The notes: generated from the letters alone by a model not told the origin. 52,006 nucleotides of DNA from an uncultured Anaerolineae bacterium (GCA_903846015.1 CAIMZS010000655.1:1-52006); one strand, 5' to 3'. Counted from the stretch's first letter, positions 39,762 through 48,962 are shown. Translations and numbers: made by a program.

Positions 39762-42305
39762 ATGCAATCATCACTTGAAAAACTGCGAAAATTTTTCCGT
39801 CTCGAAGCCGAGAATAAATACGCCAACACTGCTGTGATTGGTGGTCTGGCTAAAATATTGGATTTCTGGGAAGCCGAAGCACGCAATGAAAATGTGCCGG
39901 ATGATTTGATCCAATTGGTAGCCATGCGACTTCATGATTATCATCGCCTGACGCCTACATCGCGGGCTGATACGTTAAAAGGTGTTTGGAAGCGTATCCA
40001 GGGCCAAATTCCTAATGCTGATATTCCAACGCCGGTGTATGCGGCAGAAAATATCCAGCCTGATCCGGAATCGATCGGTTCTCCTGCCCGGACTGAAGAA
40101 TCGTCAGCCGTCAGCCATCAATCGCAATCACCGGCATCACAGCCACAACCGAAATCAGACCAGCGGGTGGAACCTTCACGGAAACCCGTGCCATCCCGGG
40201 CATCTTCCTATCCAGGTGCGCAAACATCGCAAACACCCGTTGCACTAAACGCCAGCCTGACAGTTCTACAAGGTGTGGGCCCTAAAAACGCATCATCCCT
40301 GGAAAAATTAGGAATGTTTACGCTGGGTGATATGCTGTATTACTTCCCACGCAGGTACGATGATTACAGCCAGTTAAAACCTATACGCTCACTTGTTTAT
40401 GGCGAAGTGGTGACGGTGATTGGCCAAATCCAAAGTGTGATGAACCGCCCGATACGCGGTGGAAAAATGCAGATTGTTGAAGCTGTGATCAGCGACGGAA
40501 CTGGGGCATTGCGTATCAGTTGGTTTAACCAACCCTGGTTAATGAACCGTCTTAGCGAAGGCATGAACATCGCGGTTGCGGGTAAGATAGAACAATACTT
40601 GGGCCGGTTGGTGTTGAATAGCCCGGATTGGGAACCTGTTGAAACGGAACACTTGCACACCAACCGCATCGTGCCCGTTTATCCATTGACGGCCAGTATT
40701 ACCCAGAAATGGCTGCGGCAATTGATGGACCAGGTGATCAAATTCTGGGCTCCACGGGTGGCAGATCCACTGCCTGAAACAGTAAAACAGGCAGCCGGGT
40801 TGTTTGGATTGGGCGAATCAATCCATCAGGCACACTTCCCCGATACACAAGAGTCACTCAAGGCATCACGTGAGCGTCTGGCATTCGATGAAATTTTCTA
40901 CCTGCAAATGGGTGTGCTTCGCCAGAAGCGTGATTGGCAGTCCGTTGTTGGTCGCATTTTTGATGTGCCGGATGAATGGTTGAGTGAGCGCATCGCAGCT
41001 TTGCCTTTTACTTTGACTGGAGCGCAGAAACGGGCTATTGATGATATTTGCGTAGATGTTGGCTCGGGTCGCCCGATGAATCGTTTGATCCAGGGTGATG
41101 TTGGATCAGGCAAGACGGTTGTTGCAGCACTGGCGGCAATGATGGTTGTGCGCAGTGGCGCACAAGTGGCTATTATGGCTCCTACTTCTATCTTAGCGGA
41201 ACAACATTTTAAAAGTTTTAGTAAACTAATGGCAGTGGAAGGCATTCTGGATTCACGTCAGATCTGTTTGCTGACAGGAGATAGTAATGCCACCGACAGA
41301 ACTGCTATTCAGGAAGGGTTGGCTTCGGGTGATGTGAAACTGCTGATCGGAACCCACGCTTTGCTGGAAGAACCAGTTACTTTTAAAGATTTGCAATTAA
41401 CCGTAATCGACGAGCAGCACCGTTTCGGTGTTGACCAGCGGGCTGTATTACGAAGTAAAGGCACAAATCCGCATTTACTGGTGATGACAGCAACACCAAT
41501 TCCGCGCTCACTCGCATTGACGTTATACGGTGACCTGGACCTTTCTGTTATGGATGAAATGCCATCCGGTCGTGAGCCTGTTTCAACGCATGTATTGACC
41601 CCGCAAGAACGTGAACGAGGTTATTCGCTCATTCGAAGCCAGGTTAAGTCTGGAAGGCAGGCTTTCATTGTCTATCCACTGATCGAGGAAAGCGAAAAGC
41701 TGGAAACACTCAAGGCAGCTGTCGATGATCACCAACGCCTTTCAAATGAGATATTCCCTGATCTTAAGCTTGGGCTGTTGCACGGTAAGATGAAGCCGGA
41801 TGAAAAAGATCGAATCATGACTGATTTCCGTGAGCAAAAATACCACATTCTGGTTTCTACTACGGTGATTGAAGTGGGTGTGGATGTGCCAAATGCCACC
41901 GTGATGCTGATAGAAGGTGCGAATCGGTTTGGACTGGCGCAACTGCATCAACTTCGCGGTAGGGTTGGGCGCGGCGGTGGCGAGTCGTTCTGCCTGCTTG
42001 TACCAGATCATGCGGACGCGACAGAAAACGAACGCTTGCAGGCCATGGTCGAAACCAATGATGGCTTTAAATTGGCTGAAATGGATTTGAAACAACGCGG
42101 CCCTGGCGAATTTTTGGGTACGCGCCAATCGGGTTATGCCACCACTCTGAAGATGGCATCACTTACAGATGTTGATCTGATTGAGAAGGCACGAGGGCAT
42201 GCCCAAAAAATGTTCGAAATTGACGCCGAATTGACTGCCCCGGAACATGCTTTGCTGGCAGAAGCGCTCGACCGGTTCTGGGGCAAAAAGGGCGACCGAA
42301 GTTAG
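39762..42305 (+). CDS. recG: ATP-dependent DNA helicase RecG
   Basis: The 847-residue protein is a branch-migration helicase that remodels stalled forks. After about 165 extra N-terminal residues it has the wedge domain (LQGVGPKNASSLEKLGMFTLGDMLYYFPRRYDDYS), then helicase motifs: Walker A GDVGSGKT at about 446-452, DEQH at 550-553, LLVMTATPIPRSLALTLYGDLD, the late motifs VSTTVIEVGVDVPNATVMLIEGANRFGLAQLHQLRGRVGRG. A C-terminal end follows with DLKQRGPGEFLGTRQSG. The N-terminal extension resembles that of some thermophile RecG proteins in length and is Ser/Pro/Gln-rich at its end. Confidence 0.97.
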   Translation: MQSSLEKLRKFFRLEAENKYANTAVIGGLAKILDFWEAEARNENVPDDLIQLVAMRLHDYHRLTPTSRADTLKGVWKRIQGQIPNADIPTPVYAAENIQPDPESIGSPARTEESSAVSHQSQSPASQPQPKSDQRVEPSRKPVPSRASSYPGAQTSQTPVALNASLTVLQGVGPKNASSLEKLGMFTLGDMLYYFPRRYDDYSQLKPIRSLVYGEVVTVIGQIQSVMNRPIRGGKMQIVEAVISDGTGALRISWFNQPWLMNRLSEGMNIAVAGKIEQYLGRLVLNSPDWEPVETEHLHTNRIVPVYPLTASITQKWLRQLMDQVIKFWAPRVADPLPETVKQAAGLFGLGESIHQAHFPDTQESLKASRERLAFDEIFYLQMGVLRQKRDWQSVVGRIFDVPDEWLSERIAALPFTLTGAQKRAIDDICVDVGSGRPMNRLIQGDVGSGKTVVAALAAMMVVRSGAQVAIMAPTSILAEQHFKSFSKLMAVEGILDSRQICLLTGDSNATDRTAIQEGLASGDVKLLIGTHALLEEPVTFKDLQLTVIDEQHRFGVDQRAVLRSKGTNPHLLVMTATPIPRSLALTLYGDLDLSVMDEMPSGREPVSTHVLTPQERERGYSLIRSQVKSGRQAFIVYPLIEESEKLETLKAAVDDHQRLSNEIFPDLKLGLLHGKMKPDEKDRIMTDFREQKYHILVSTTVIEVGVDVPNATVMLIEGANRFGLAQLHQLRGRVGRGGGESFCLLVPDHADATENERLQAMVETNDGFKLAEMDLKQRGPGEFLGTRQSGYATTLKMASLTDVDLIEKARGHAQKMFEIDAELTAPEHALLAEALDRFWGKKGDRS

Positions 42306-42447
42306 GAAACCCACTTGTGTATTTACTGTGCAATTTTTTTGATCTCTGCTTGGAAAGTCACGAAGTTTCTTACTGACAGAAACAGAGATTCGATATGTAC
42401 TTCGACACAAATATTTCTGATTTTTGAAACCAGGAGTCTGATATTAA

Positions 42448-42966
42448 ATGGTCCGAGCCATGTTTCCAGGCACATTCGACCCAATTCATTACGGCCATAT
42501 TGATATTGCCGAACGCGCTGCGCGATTGTTTGATGAGGTTGTCATCGCCGTATATGATAAACCGTTGAAATCGTTGCTGTTTTCACCAGACGAGCGCATA
42601 AGCCTCGTAACGCAAGCCTTCATTGGGCATCCAAAAATTCGGATAACCGGTTATAGTGGGCTTACAGTAAACATGGCGCATGATAATCAGGCCCAGGTAA
42701 TTGTCAGGGGTCTGCGGGTTTTTTCTGATTTTGAGTTTGAGTTTCGCATGGCGCTTGCCAACCATCGCCTCGCCACAGACGTTGAAACAATTGCTTTTAT
42801 TACAAACGAAGAACATACTTTTATTTCATCGACAACCGTTCGTGAGATTGCTATGCTGGATGGTGATATTTCCAGCATGGTACCCCCCCACGTGGAAACG
42901 GCTCTCAAGTTGAAAGTCTTGGGAATGAGCGATAGCCAACGCCCTGCTAATTCACTACGCGATTAA
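42448..42966 (+). CDS. coaD: Phosphopantetheine adenylyltransferase
   Basis: The 172-residue protein catalyses the penultimate step of coenzyme A synthesis. It has the nucleotidyltransferase signature MFPGTFDPIHYGHIDIAERAA (His14 and His17), PDERISLVTQAF, VIVRGLRVFSDFEFEFRMALANH and FISSTTVREIAMLDGDIS. The start has an AGGAG element 11 bases upstream. It lies downstream of recG with 142 bases between them. Confidence 0.96.
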   Translation: MVRAMFPGTFDPIHYGHIDIAERAARLFDEVVIAVYDKPLKSLLFSPDERISLVTQAFIGHPKIRITGYSGLTVNMAHDNQAQVIVRGLRVFSDFEFEFRMALANHRLATDVETIAFITNEEHTFISSTTVREIAMLDGDISSMVPPHVETALKLKVLGMSDSQRPANSLRD

Positions 42967-43053
42967 TTTGCATAGTTGTTATATAATTGTGATACACGAA
43001 TACTGTTATTGATTGTACAATAATGCCGCTGCGCCATTTGGGCGGAGGAGCCT

Positions 43054-43563
43054 ATGGATATTCTGCATCTTGTAGATCGTATTGAAGAATTGTTTAACGA
43101 AAGTCGCGCAGTACCCTTCACCCGCAATGTGGTTGTGGATGAAGATAAAATGCTGGATATCATCGACCAGATGCGCGTGACTGTGCCTGAAGAAGTAAAA
43201 AAAGCACAGCAGCTTGTCTCTCAAAAAGATAGGATTATTGCTCAGGCACAGGAGGAAGCCAGCCGAATTGTTGCGCTTGCCAAGGATAAGGCCGAATCGA
43301 TCGTTGAACGCGAAGCGATTGTTAAAAGTGCGCAGACTCGTGCAGCTCAGATCATCGCACAGTCGCGTGATGACGCTAGTAACACCCGTCATGATGCTGA
43401 TGATTATGTAGTTGACTCGTTGCAAAAGCTGGAAGAGGAAGTTACCAAATTATTGACACAGGTGCGCAATGGCATCCGGAAAATTGAGGAAGATCATCTA
43501 CATGCGCAAACGCCAACAGCAGAAGATTTAAGACCGGAATCAATTTCTGCAAAAAATACCTAA
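43054..43563 (+). CDS. Coiled-coil protein, ATP-synthase-B/DivIVA-like
   Basis: The 169-residue protein is nearly all charged helix: PEEVKKAQQLVSQKDRIIAQ leads to a heptad-like stretch of Ala, Glu, Lys and Arg, and a second region KLEEEVTKLLTQVRNGIRK. It resembles the small coiled-coil proteins often found next to coaD in Chloroflexota. A scaffold or stalk role is likely. GGAGGAG lies 5 bases before the ATG, and two possible -10 boxes (42982-42987 and 43016-43021) lie upstream. Confidence 0.8.
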   Translation: MDILHLVDRIEELFNESRAVPFTRNVVVDEDKMLDIIDQMRVTVPEEVKKAQQLVSQKDRIIAQAQEEASRIVALAKDKAESIVEREAIVKSAQTRAAQIIAQSRDDASNTRHDADDYVVDSLQKLEEEVTKLLTQVRNGIRKIEEDHLHAQTPTAEDLRPESISAKNT

Positions 43564-43582
43564 ATTTGGATCAGCCCGAAAT

Positions 43583-43608
43583 AAAAAATCCCCGTAAGGG
43601 GATTTTTT
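43583..43608 (+). terminator. Rho-independent terminator
   Basis: A perfect stem AAAAAATCCCC/GGGGATTTTTT with loop GTAA (43583-43593, 43598-43608) ends in a T-run. It follows the coiled-coil gene by 19 bases and closes the plus-strand cluster. Confidence 0.92.
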
Positions 43609-43635
43609 AGTACCCAAAAACGTGACAAAAGACTA

Positions 43636-43664
43636 TTGACTTATTAGAAATTTTGTTCTAATAT
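43636..43664 (+). promoter_or_regulatory. Promoter with embedded palindromic operator
   Basis: TTGACT (43636-43641) and TAATAT (43659-43664) are 17 bases apart. The inverted repeat ATTAGAA-N6-TTCTAAT (43643-43649, 43656-43662) covers the spacer and part of the -10 box, an ideal site for a dimeric repressor. The gene at 43709 starts about 40 bases after the predicted start. Confidence 0.65.
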
Positions 43665-43708
43665 ATAGCTACAAATTCTTTGCGTTTCCCATCTTCAAGG
43701 AGAAACTT

Positions 43709-44416
43709 ATGAAATACCTGTCTTCAATGCAATTACTTAATAACTTGCGAAAATCTGGGTTACGACGAGGGGCGGTTTTTGGTGGAATTCTTATAATCGC
43801 CTTGTTGGCCTTTGAAGTTTTTAACTACTCCACCACCGACTTCGCATTGACCGATTTGCTCGGTCAAAATCTTACTTTCATAGGGCTGCGCTGGGCAACC
43901 ATCTTGTCGATTGCTTTTTGCGGGATCGACTTTGCTGGACTTGCCCGTCTATTTACGCCCCAAATCGAAGCATCCCAGGAGCCCGCTGAAGTATGGTATC
44001 TCTTTGGAGCGTGGCTGCTTGCAGCCGGAATGAATGCCTCGCTGACTTGGTGGGGCGTTTCCATCGCGGTCAGTGGTCACACTGCGCTTGGAACAGCGAT
44101 AATTGGGCGCGACATGCTCACACGTGCAGTGCCGGTCTTTGTCGCTGTGATGGTATGGCTGATCCGGTTGTTGATCATCGGAACAATATCAATGGCAGGT
44201 GAAAGGTTGTTTTCAATGCCAGATACCAGGTTGTCTAATCGCCCCGCTCAAACGCCTTACAATAACATAAATCGCCCATTGAACCAGACCGTAAGCATAG
44301 CACCCAAACCATTCCAGAAGCCCACGCCTCAAAACATACTTCAACGCGAACCAGTTTACCAACCTGCCGGTATGGCAGCTAAATCAAAGGATGCTCAAAC
44401 TGGAACGTGGCGCTGA
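43709..44416 (+). CDS. Membrane protein of unknown function with disordered C-terminus
   Basis: The 235-residue protein has about four membrane helices (near 22-37, 56-72, 92-112 and 138-160) and a polar C-terminal third rich in Pro, Gln and Asn (from about residue 175). No domain is recognised. The gene has an AAGGAG site 9 bases upstream and its own promoter with an operator-like palindrome, so expression is probably conditional. It is isolated between two terminators. Confidence 0.8.
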   Translation: MKYLSSMQLLNNLRKSGLRRGAVFGGILIIALLAFEVFNYSTTDFALTDLLGQNLTFIGLRWATILSIAFCGIDFAGLARLFTPQIEASQEPAEVWYLFGAWLLAAGMNASLTWWGVSIAVSGHTALGTAIIGRDMLTRAVPVFVAVMVWLIRLLIIGTISMAGERLFSMPDTRLSNRPAQTPYNNINRPLNQTVSIAPKPFQKPTPQNILQREPVYQPAGMAAKSKDAQTGTWR

Positions 44417-44434
44417 TTTTGCGACAACCGAATA

Positions 44435-44482
44435 AAATTAAGACAGGTGGTTCCATACTTGATGAATCACCTGTCTTAATTT
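44435..44482. terminator. Perfect 15-bp inverted repeat between convergent genes, putative bidirectional terminator
   Basis: The arms AAATTAAGACAGGTG (44435-44449) and its exact complement (44468-44482) are separated by 18 bases. Each transcript ends its stem in UUAAUUU, giving a U-rich tail in both directions. It separates the membrane-protein gene from the acetyltransferase gene. Confidence 0.7.
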
Positions 44483-44506
44483 AAATGATCCAGCAAACAC
44501 ATTTGT

Positions 44507-45364
44507 TCAGAGAGTGGCTTCGCCGTTGGTCAACACATAATAACTTCTCGGTTTGTTATGCCTTGTATCAAAAACAAAATCGGTGACAAGATAACCGGCC
44601 GAAAAACAGGTTTCAAAAACATCGCGTGAGAAGAAACGCCAGGCGCGCGCAAGTTCAAAATCAGCTTCTTTAAGCTTGAGGAAGTCTGACGGTATTTCCA
44701 TCAGCAGCATGGCAGCATCAGGAATGTTATAACTTTCGGGTGGACGGACAAAATTAGCATCGAGATTGACCTGGTAAAGTGCCTGTACACCGGCAGCTTC
44801 ACAATCGGTCAGCGTAAGTGGTGGCATTGGCTTGTCAGACATATGCCGTTCAACCCGGTTCGTATTTACCCATAAATCAACCTGCAAACGGTCGGACGGC
44901 AGCCCCGCATTTAAGCCATCGCGCATCTCTCCATAGAGAGAACGCAGGAAAGTGTTACACACTGCACCCAGACGTCCAATATTCAGGCGTCCATTGCGGC
45001 TCATTAATGGGTCATAGGTCCAGGTAATACGGTCGATACCTTGCTGGCGCACTATTTGCCATTGAGCGCGTTTGAGCGCAAAACCAATGCCGGAATCGCG
45101 CGCGTCAGGTAGGACACCCATTTGGTGTGAACAATGTTTGAGGTGCAGACCATCGGGCACAGCATACAGCCCAACGAAGCCGAAGAGCATGCCAACCATT
45201 TTTTCGCCTTCAAAGGCGCCAAGAACCAGACCGCCGTTATGAGCAGCCGTCAACATCATGTGACCAGGAACTACATCGAGATCACTACCAGGCCAGACAA
45301 TCGCTTGTAAATATTCTGCCTGTTCCATTTCTTCGGGGGTTTCAAGAATTCGGATAATTGTCAT
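44507..45364 (-). CDS. GNAT-superfamily acetyltransferase (COG3375-like)
   Basis: The 285-residue protein resembles the predicted GNAT group COG3375: EMEQAEYLQAIVWPGSDLDVVPGHMMLTAAHNGGLVLGAFEG, then LKHCSHQMGVLPDARDSGIGFALKRAQW, which contains the acetyl-CoA-binding region, ITWTYDPLMSRNGRLNIGRLGAV, and VDLWVNTNRV. The acceptor is not known. Its ATG overlaps the stop of the epimerase gene by 4 bases. Confidence 0.85.
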   Translation of the reverse strand: MTIIRILETPEEMEQAEYLQAIVWPGSDLDVVPGHMMLTAAHNGGLVLGAFEGEKMVGMLFGFVGLYAVPDGLHLKHCSHQMGVLPDARDSGIGFALKRAQWQIVRQQGIDRITWTYDPLMSRNGRLNIGRLGAVCNTFLRSLYGEMRDGLNAGLPSDRLQVDLWVNTNRVERHMSDKPMPPLTLTDCEAAGVQALYQVNLDANFVRPPESYNIPDAAMLLMEIPSDFLKLKEADFELARAWRFFSRDVFETCFSAGYLVTDFVFDTRHNKPRSYYVLTNGEATL

Positions 45365-46308
45365 TTTTGTGTTGGGTGGGGGTTAGTAAAAAAGGTTTGC
45401 CAGGCCAGGCGGTTCCAGTTGATGCCTTTAAGGTGGTCCAGTCGATAAGTAAAGCGCGCTGGCAAGAAACCAAACAGGCGTGGAATAGCATCAACGGCGC
45501 AGGTACGATTATAAGATAAGTAATCCACCCAGAAGGTGGAAAAAGGAAATCCGGGCATAATGCTTTCCAGTGTAACTGTTAATGCGCGTAGATAAGGAAG
45601 CCCAAGAGGCAAGAACCAACGCCTCTGTCCGATGGTTTCCTGGATAATCTCTGTGATCTGGCGAAAGGGAAAATATTCCGATCCGCCAATATCAAATGTG
45701 TGATTGATAGTCCCAGGAGTATCCAACGACCAGAATAAGCTGGTAACCAGATCTTCTACCCACAGTGGTTGGATGAGCACATCCCCTTCACGTGGGGTAA
45801 ACAGGATTGGAAAAAATGCTAGCATACGAGCCAAAGCTGTGGTGAAATGATCCTCTGAACCATACAGCAGACCCGTGCGAAAGATGGTATGCGGCACTCC
45901 GCTTCGCCGAATGTGTTCTTCGGCAATACCCTTGATTTTAAACAATGGATAATAGGAAGAGCGGTCGGCACCCAGGTGGCTGATGTAAAATATTCGGCGC
46001 ACGCGTGTATCAGCGGCAGCCCGTGAAATATTATAGGTACCCCGCGCATCGATTTCGAGAATATTTGCGCGTGCACCCTGGTGCTCGGCTCCGGCCAGAT
46101 GATAAACAACATCAATTCCGCGCATAGCCGCTCGCAATCCTCGTTCGTCGTTAAGACTGGCTACCGCCACCTCTACCTGGACACCGCGAGGAAGATGGGG
46201 TGAGCGTGGGGATGGACGTATGAGCGTGCGTACCTGTTGTCCGTTGGCCACCAACTGCCGGATAAGCGTGCGCCCCACGAAGCCTGTTCCACCTGTTACC
46301 AGAATCAT
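45361..46308 (-). CDS. NAD-dependent epimerase/dehydratase-family protein
   Basis: The 315-residue protein starts with MILVTGGTGFVGRTLIRQLV (nucleotide-binding glycines) and has VVYHLAGAEHQGARANI, FYISHLGADRSSYYPLFKIKGIAEEHI and VLIQPLWVEDLVTSLFWSLD. The catalytic Tyr-x3-Lys is modified (YYPLFKIKG), as in atypical SDRs of the NDUFA9/YbjT-like group that bind NAD(P)H without classical epimerase activity. It overlaps the acetyltransferase start by 4 bases and appears to be leaderless. Confidence 0.88.
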   Translation of the reverse strand: MILVTGGTGFVGRTLIRQLVANGQQVRTLIRPSPRSPHLPRGVQVEVAVASLNDERGLRAAMRGIDVVYHLAGAEHQGARANILEIDARGTYNISRAAADTRVRRIFYISHLGADRSSYYPLFKIKGIAEEHIRRSGVPHTIFRTGLLYGSEDHFTTALARMLAFFPILFTPREGDVLIQPLWVEDLVTSLFWSLDTPGTINHTFDIGGSEYFPFRQITEIIQETIGQRRWFLPLGLPYLRALTVTLESIMPGFPFSTFWVDYLSYNRTCAVDAIPRLFGFLPARFTYRLDHLKGINWNRLAWQTFFTNPHPTQK

Positions 46309-46315
46309 GGTTATG

Positions 46316-46321
46316 ATTATA
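46316..46321 (-). promoter_or_regulatory. -10 box 7 bases before the epimerase-family gene
   Basis: On the minus strand a perfect TATAAT (46321-46316) ends 7 bases before the ATG at 46308; no ribosome binding site is present. Confidence 0.5.
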
Positions 46322-46372
46322 TCGTAATGTAAGTGAATTGATTTTTACTTATCGATGGACCTTCAAACAAAG

Positions 46373-46711
46373 CTAAACATCATCCAGTGTAGGCAGTAGA
46401 CATTCTGCAATGATACGAGCCTGCTCGATCAAATCGACATCGATGGGCAGCTTGAACTCTTTGGTGACGCGCATTACCAGATATTCGGCCGCTTGATACC
46501 CGGCGTCTGGTAAGCCAGGTTCTTTCAGCAGATCAAGAATGATTTCATAAGCGCTCACATTGGTCACTGGCAAACCGCGGCGTTGAAAATATTCTTTCAC
46601 CACAGCGCCAGCTGCCCGGCGTGCGCAAACGCGCGCCTGTCCTTCATTTCCATGCTCACGAGCATCCACCGCCAGTTGAATTTCTAGCTTAAATGTTGCT
46701 TTCCAGTCCAT
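46373..46711 (-). CDS. Small helical protein of unknown function
   Basis: The 112-residue product appears all-helical (FKLEIQLAVDAREHGNEGQA, RVCARRAAGAVVKEYFQRRG, AEYLVMRVTKEFK, DLIEQARIIAECLLP), compatible with a HEPN-like or four-helix fold, but I see no RX4-6H motif. No family is recognised. It lies between the epimerase gene and the histidine kinase on the same strand, with about 65 and 150 bases around it. Confidence 0.7.
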   Translation of the reverse strand: MDWKATFKLEIQLAVDAREHGNEGQARVCARRAAGAVVKEYFQRRGLPVTNVSAYEIILDLLKEPGLPDAGYQAAEYLVMRVTKEFKLPIDVDLIEQARIIAECLLPTLDDV

Positions 46712-46864
46712 AATTTAAACACTTTCAATTTATGATTTTTAGATGTCAATTGGATTGCTACTTAATGAGAATGTTTTGGAAACTGCCTGAAAAGTTGGTT
46801 TTACCCAGAAAAACTTTTCAATTCAAGTGAACCCTTTGCCTTCATGGTAATTTGGATAATCGGC

Positions 46865-48223
46865 TTAAGGTTTCAACGGGAATTTGATTGAAATCTTCAA
46901 ACCACCCTCTGCCTGATTCTCTGCGTGGATTATACCGCCCTGCGCTTCTACCAATTGACGGGCAATTGCTAAGCCAAGCCCTGCTCCACCCGAGGCGCGC
47001 GAGCGTGATTTTTCTCCTCGCCAGAAACGCATGAAAATATTGGGAATATCTTCATGCGGTACGCCTGGTCCATTATCGCTAACGGTTAGTACAGCCATCC
47101 CGGCGGTTTTTTCTACGAATAACTTCACACAGCCACCATCGGGTGTATAGCGAAGTGCGTTGCTTACCAGATTGCCAATCGCTTGTTTGAAACGTTGCGG
47201 ATCAAGTACCACGATTGCATCATCGGCGGGATCCTGAATGGTGAGCTTAATCTTTTTATCATCGGCTTGCGCCTTGAATAGATCGATCACATATGCCGCG
47301 ATATCGCTCATATTTACATCGTTGTGTTCGAATCGAAGCTGACGTGTTTCTGCCAGAGTCAGCAAGTGCAGGTCATCTACTAATCGTTCCATCAGGTAGG
47401 TTTCTTCCAGCGCTGGGCTAATTTGCTCCGGGCTTGGGGAATAAATGCCATCCATGATGCCTTCCAATCGTCCACGCATTACTGTCAGGGGAGTTCTTAA
47501 TTCATGTGCGATATCGGCCAGCATATTTCGACGTTCGCTATCACTTTGTTCCAACGAAATCGCCATATGGTTGAAGCTGTCAGAAAGAACACGCAGATCA
47601 TCTGGGCCAGAAACATGAACTCGCGCCGTGAGATCACCGCTTGCCACCGTTCGGGCAGCCGCAATAACTTCTGCAAGCGGTGTTACAAACCGGCGCATCA
47701 GGAAAAGGCCAATGATGATTGTGGGAATTGCCATGAGGAAGGATATTACTCCTACCGGCCACAAGAAATCCATCGAAAGCTGGCGTTGGATTGGAAAATA
47801 TGAAGAATCCAGGATAAGCGAGCCAACAACCTTTCCTTCCACGGTGATTGGGATTATCGAATAATCTGTGGTTTTGGTGTATGTAGTGCCAATCAACTTT
47901 GATTGATTGCTGCCATGGTCCAATACAATCATTCCCTGGGCATTGATCAGAGTTGATCTTTCCCAGAAGCGGTGAAAATCTACTTCCACCTCAGTTTGAG
48001 GCAGGATTTCGACTCCTTGCCAGTTTCTTTTAACCAGGTAAAACGTTTCCAGGCGAGTAACAATGGTTATGCGGTTTAGTGGGTTGTAATTTGAAGGTGA
48101 AATAAGGAAGTAGGCGGTTGCGGCAAGCACAAATAATACAATAAAGAGAACAGCTGCTGTGAAGGCGCGCAGCAACAGGATGAACAGGCGGGTTTGGATG
48201 GAACGAATGGTTGTATCGGTCAT
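46865..48223 (-). CDS. BaeS/PhoR-type sensor histidine kinase
   Basis: The 452-residue kinase has TM1 at about 17-41, an extracytoplasmic region to about 152, TM2 at about 153-177, HAMP at 178-230, and a HisKA domain with phospho-accepting His240 in LADIAHELRTPL. The ATPase domain has N box IGNLVSNALRYTPDGG, DNGPGVPHEDI and GGAGLGLAIARQLVEAQGG. It pairs with the OmpR-type regulator immediately upstream, with which it shares a 4-base overlap (ATGA). Confidence 0.96.
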   Translation of the reverse strand: MTDTTIRSIQTRLFILLLRAFTAAVLFIVLFVLAATAYFLISPSNYNPLNRITIVTRLETFYLVKRNWQGVEILPQTEVEVDFHRFWERSTLINAQGMIVLDHGSNQSKLIGTTYTKTTDYSIIPITVEGKVVGSLILDSSYFPIQRQLSMDFLWPVGVISFLMAIPTIIIGLFLMRRFVTPLAEVIAAARTVASGDLTARVHVSGPDDLRVLSDSFNHMAISLEQSDSERRNMLADIAHELRTPLTVMRGRLEGIMDGIYSPSPEQISPALEETYLMERLVDDLHLLTLAETRQLRFEHNDVNMSDIAAYVIDLFKAQADDKKIKLTIQDPADDAIVVLDPQRFKQAIGNLVSNALRYTPDGGCVKLFVEKTAGMAVLTVSDNGPGVPHEDIPNIFMRFWRGEKSRSRASGGAGLGLAIARQLVEAQGGIIHAENQAEGGLKISIKFPLKP

Positions 48224-48903
48224 GGCATGCCTTCAAATTTATAGCCTACCCCGTGTACGGTCACAATATAACGCGCTTCTCCTGATGCAGTCTCTAATTT
48301 TCGGCGCAGGTTACGGATATGTGAATCAATTGCGCGTTCATAGCTTTCGAAGGCGATTCCGTGCACGGCTGTCAAAAGCTGGGAGCGTGAGAAAATACGC
48401 CCAGGTTGGCTCATCAGCGTTGCCAGGATTTCGAATTCGGTAGGGGTTAGAATAATGGTTTTCTCAGGTAATGCCGCTTCATAACGTGTGCGGTCAATGC
48501 TTACTTCGCCTACCCTGATCATTTCGCTGGTTGGGTCGCCACTGGCGCGCCGCAGCACTACGCGCACCCTTGCCACTAATTCGCGCGGGCTGAATGGTTT
48601 GGTAATGTAATCATCCGCGCCGAGTTCGAGTCCAACCAACTTATCGCTTTCCTCAACGCGGGCCGTCAGCATAATGATGGGGGCGGTTCCTTCGCGACGA
48701 AGCACGCGGCAAACATCGAGTCCATCCATTCCGGGCATCATTAGATCCAGGACGATCAGGTCGGGCTTTTCTCTTCGTGCACTGTTTAATCCGAGCAGCC
48801 CATCGCTGGCCGAAATTACATCGAATCCTGCCGCCTTCAGGTAATCCTGGCAGATTTCAACTATCTTGGGTTCATCATCAATGACGAGTATTTTTTTGGG
48901 CAT
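48220..48903 (-). CDS. OmpR/PhoB-family response regulator
   Basis: The 227-residue regulator has a receiver domain starting MPKKILVIDDEPKIVE, with Asp53 in LIVLDLMMPGMDG and Lys in YITKPFSPRELVARV, followed by a winged-helix DNA-binding domain (LTPTEFEILATLMSQPGRIF, SRSQLLTAVHG, RAIDSHIRNLRRKLE). It starts at 48903, directly at the receiver fold. It lies downstream of the efflux operon on the same strand and probably controls it, though this is inference. Confidence 0.96.
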   Translation of the reverse strand: MPKKILVIDDEPKIVEICQDYLKAAGFDVISASDGLLGLNSARREKPDLIVLDLMMPGMDGLDVCRVLRREGTAPIIMLTARVEESDKLVGLELGADDYITKPFSPRELVARVRVVLRRASGDPTSEMIRVGEVSIDRTRYEAALPEKTIILTPTEFEILATLMSQPGRIFSRSQLLTAVHGIAFESYERAIDSHIRNLRRKLETASGEARYIVTVHGVGYKFEGMP

Positions 48904-48962
48904 ATCGGTCTTCTTCCTACACAAATGGTTCTTGGAGGTGAGCCGGGTTTTTGATGGAAGAG

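Noticed and set aside
42315-42503. 62-codon frame overlapping the coaD start
   Set aside because: Overlaps coaD in another frame and lacks a ribosome binding site and a recognisable domain.
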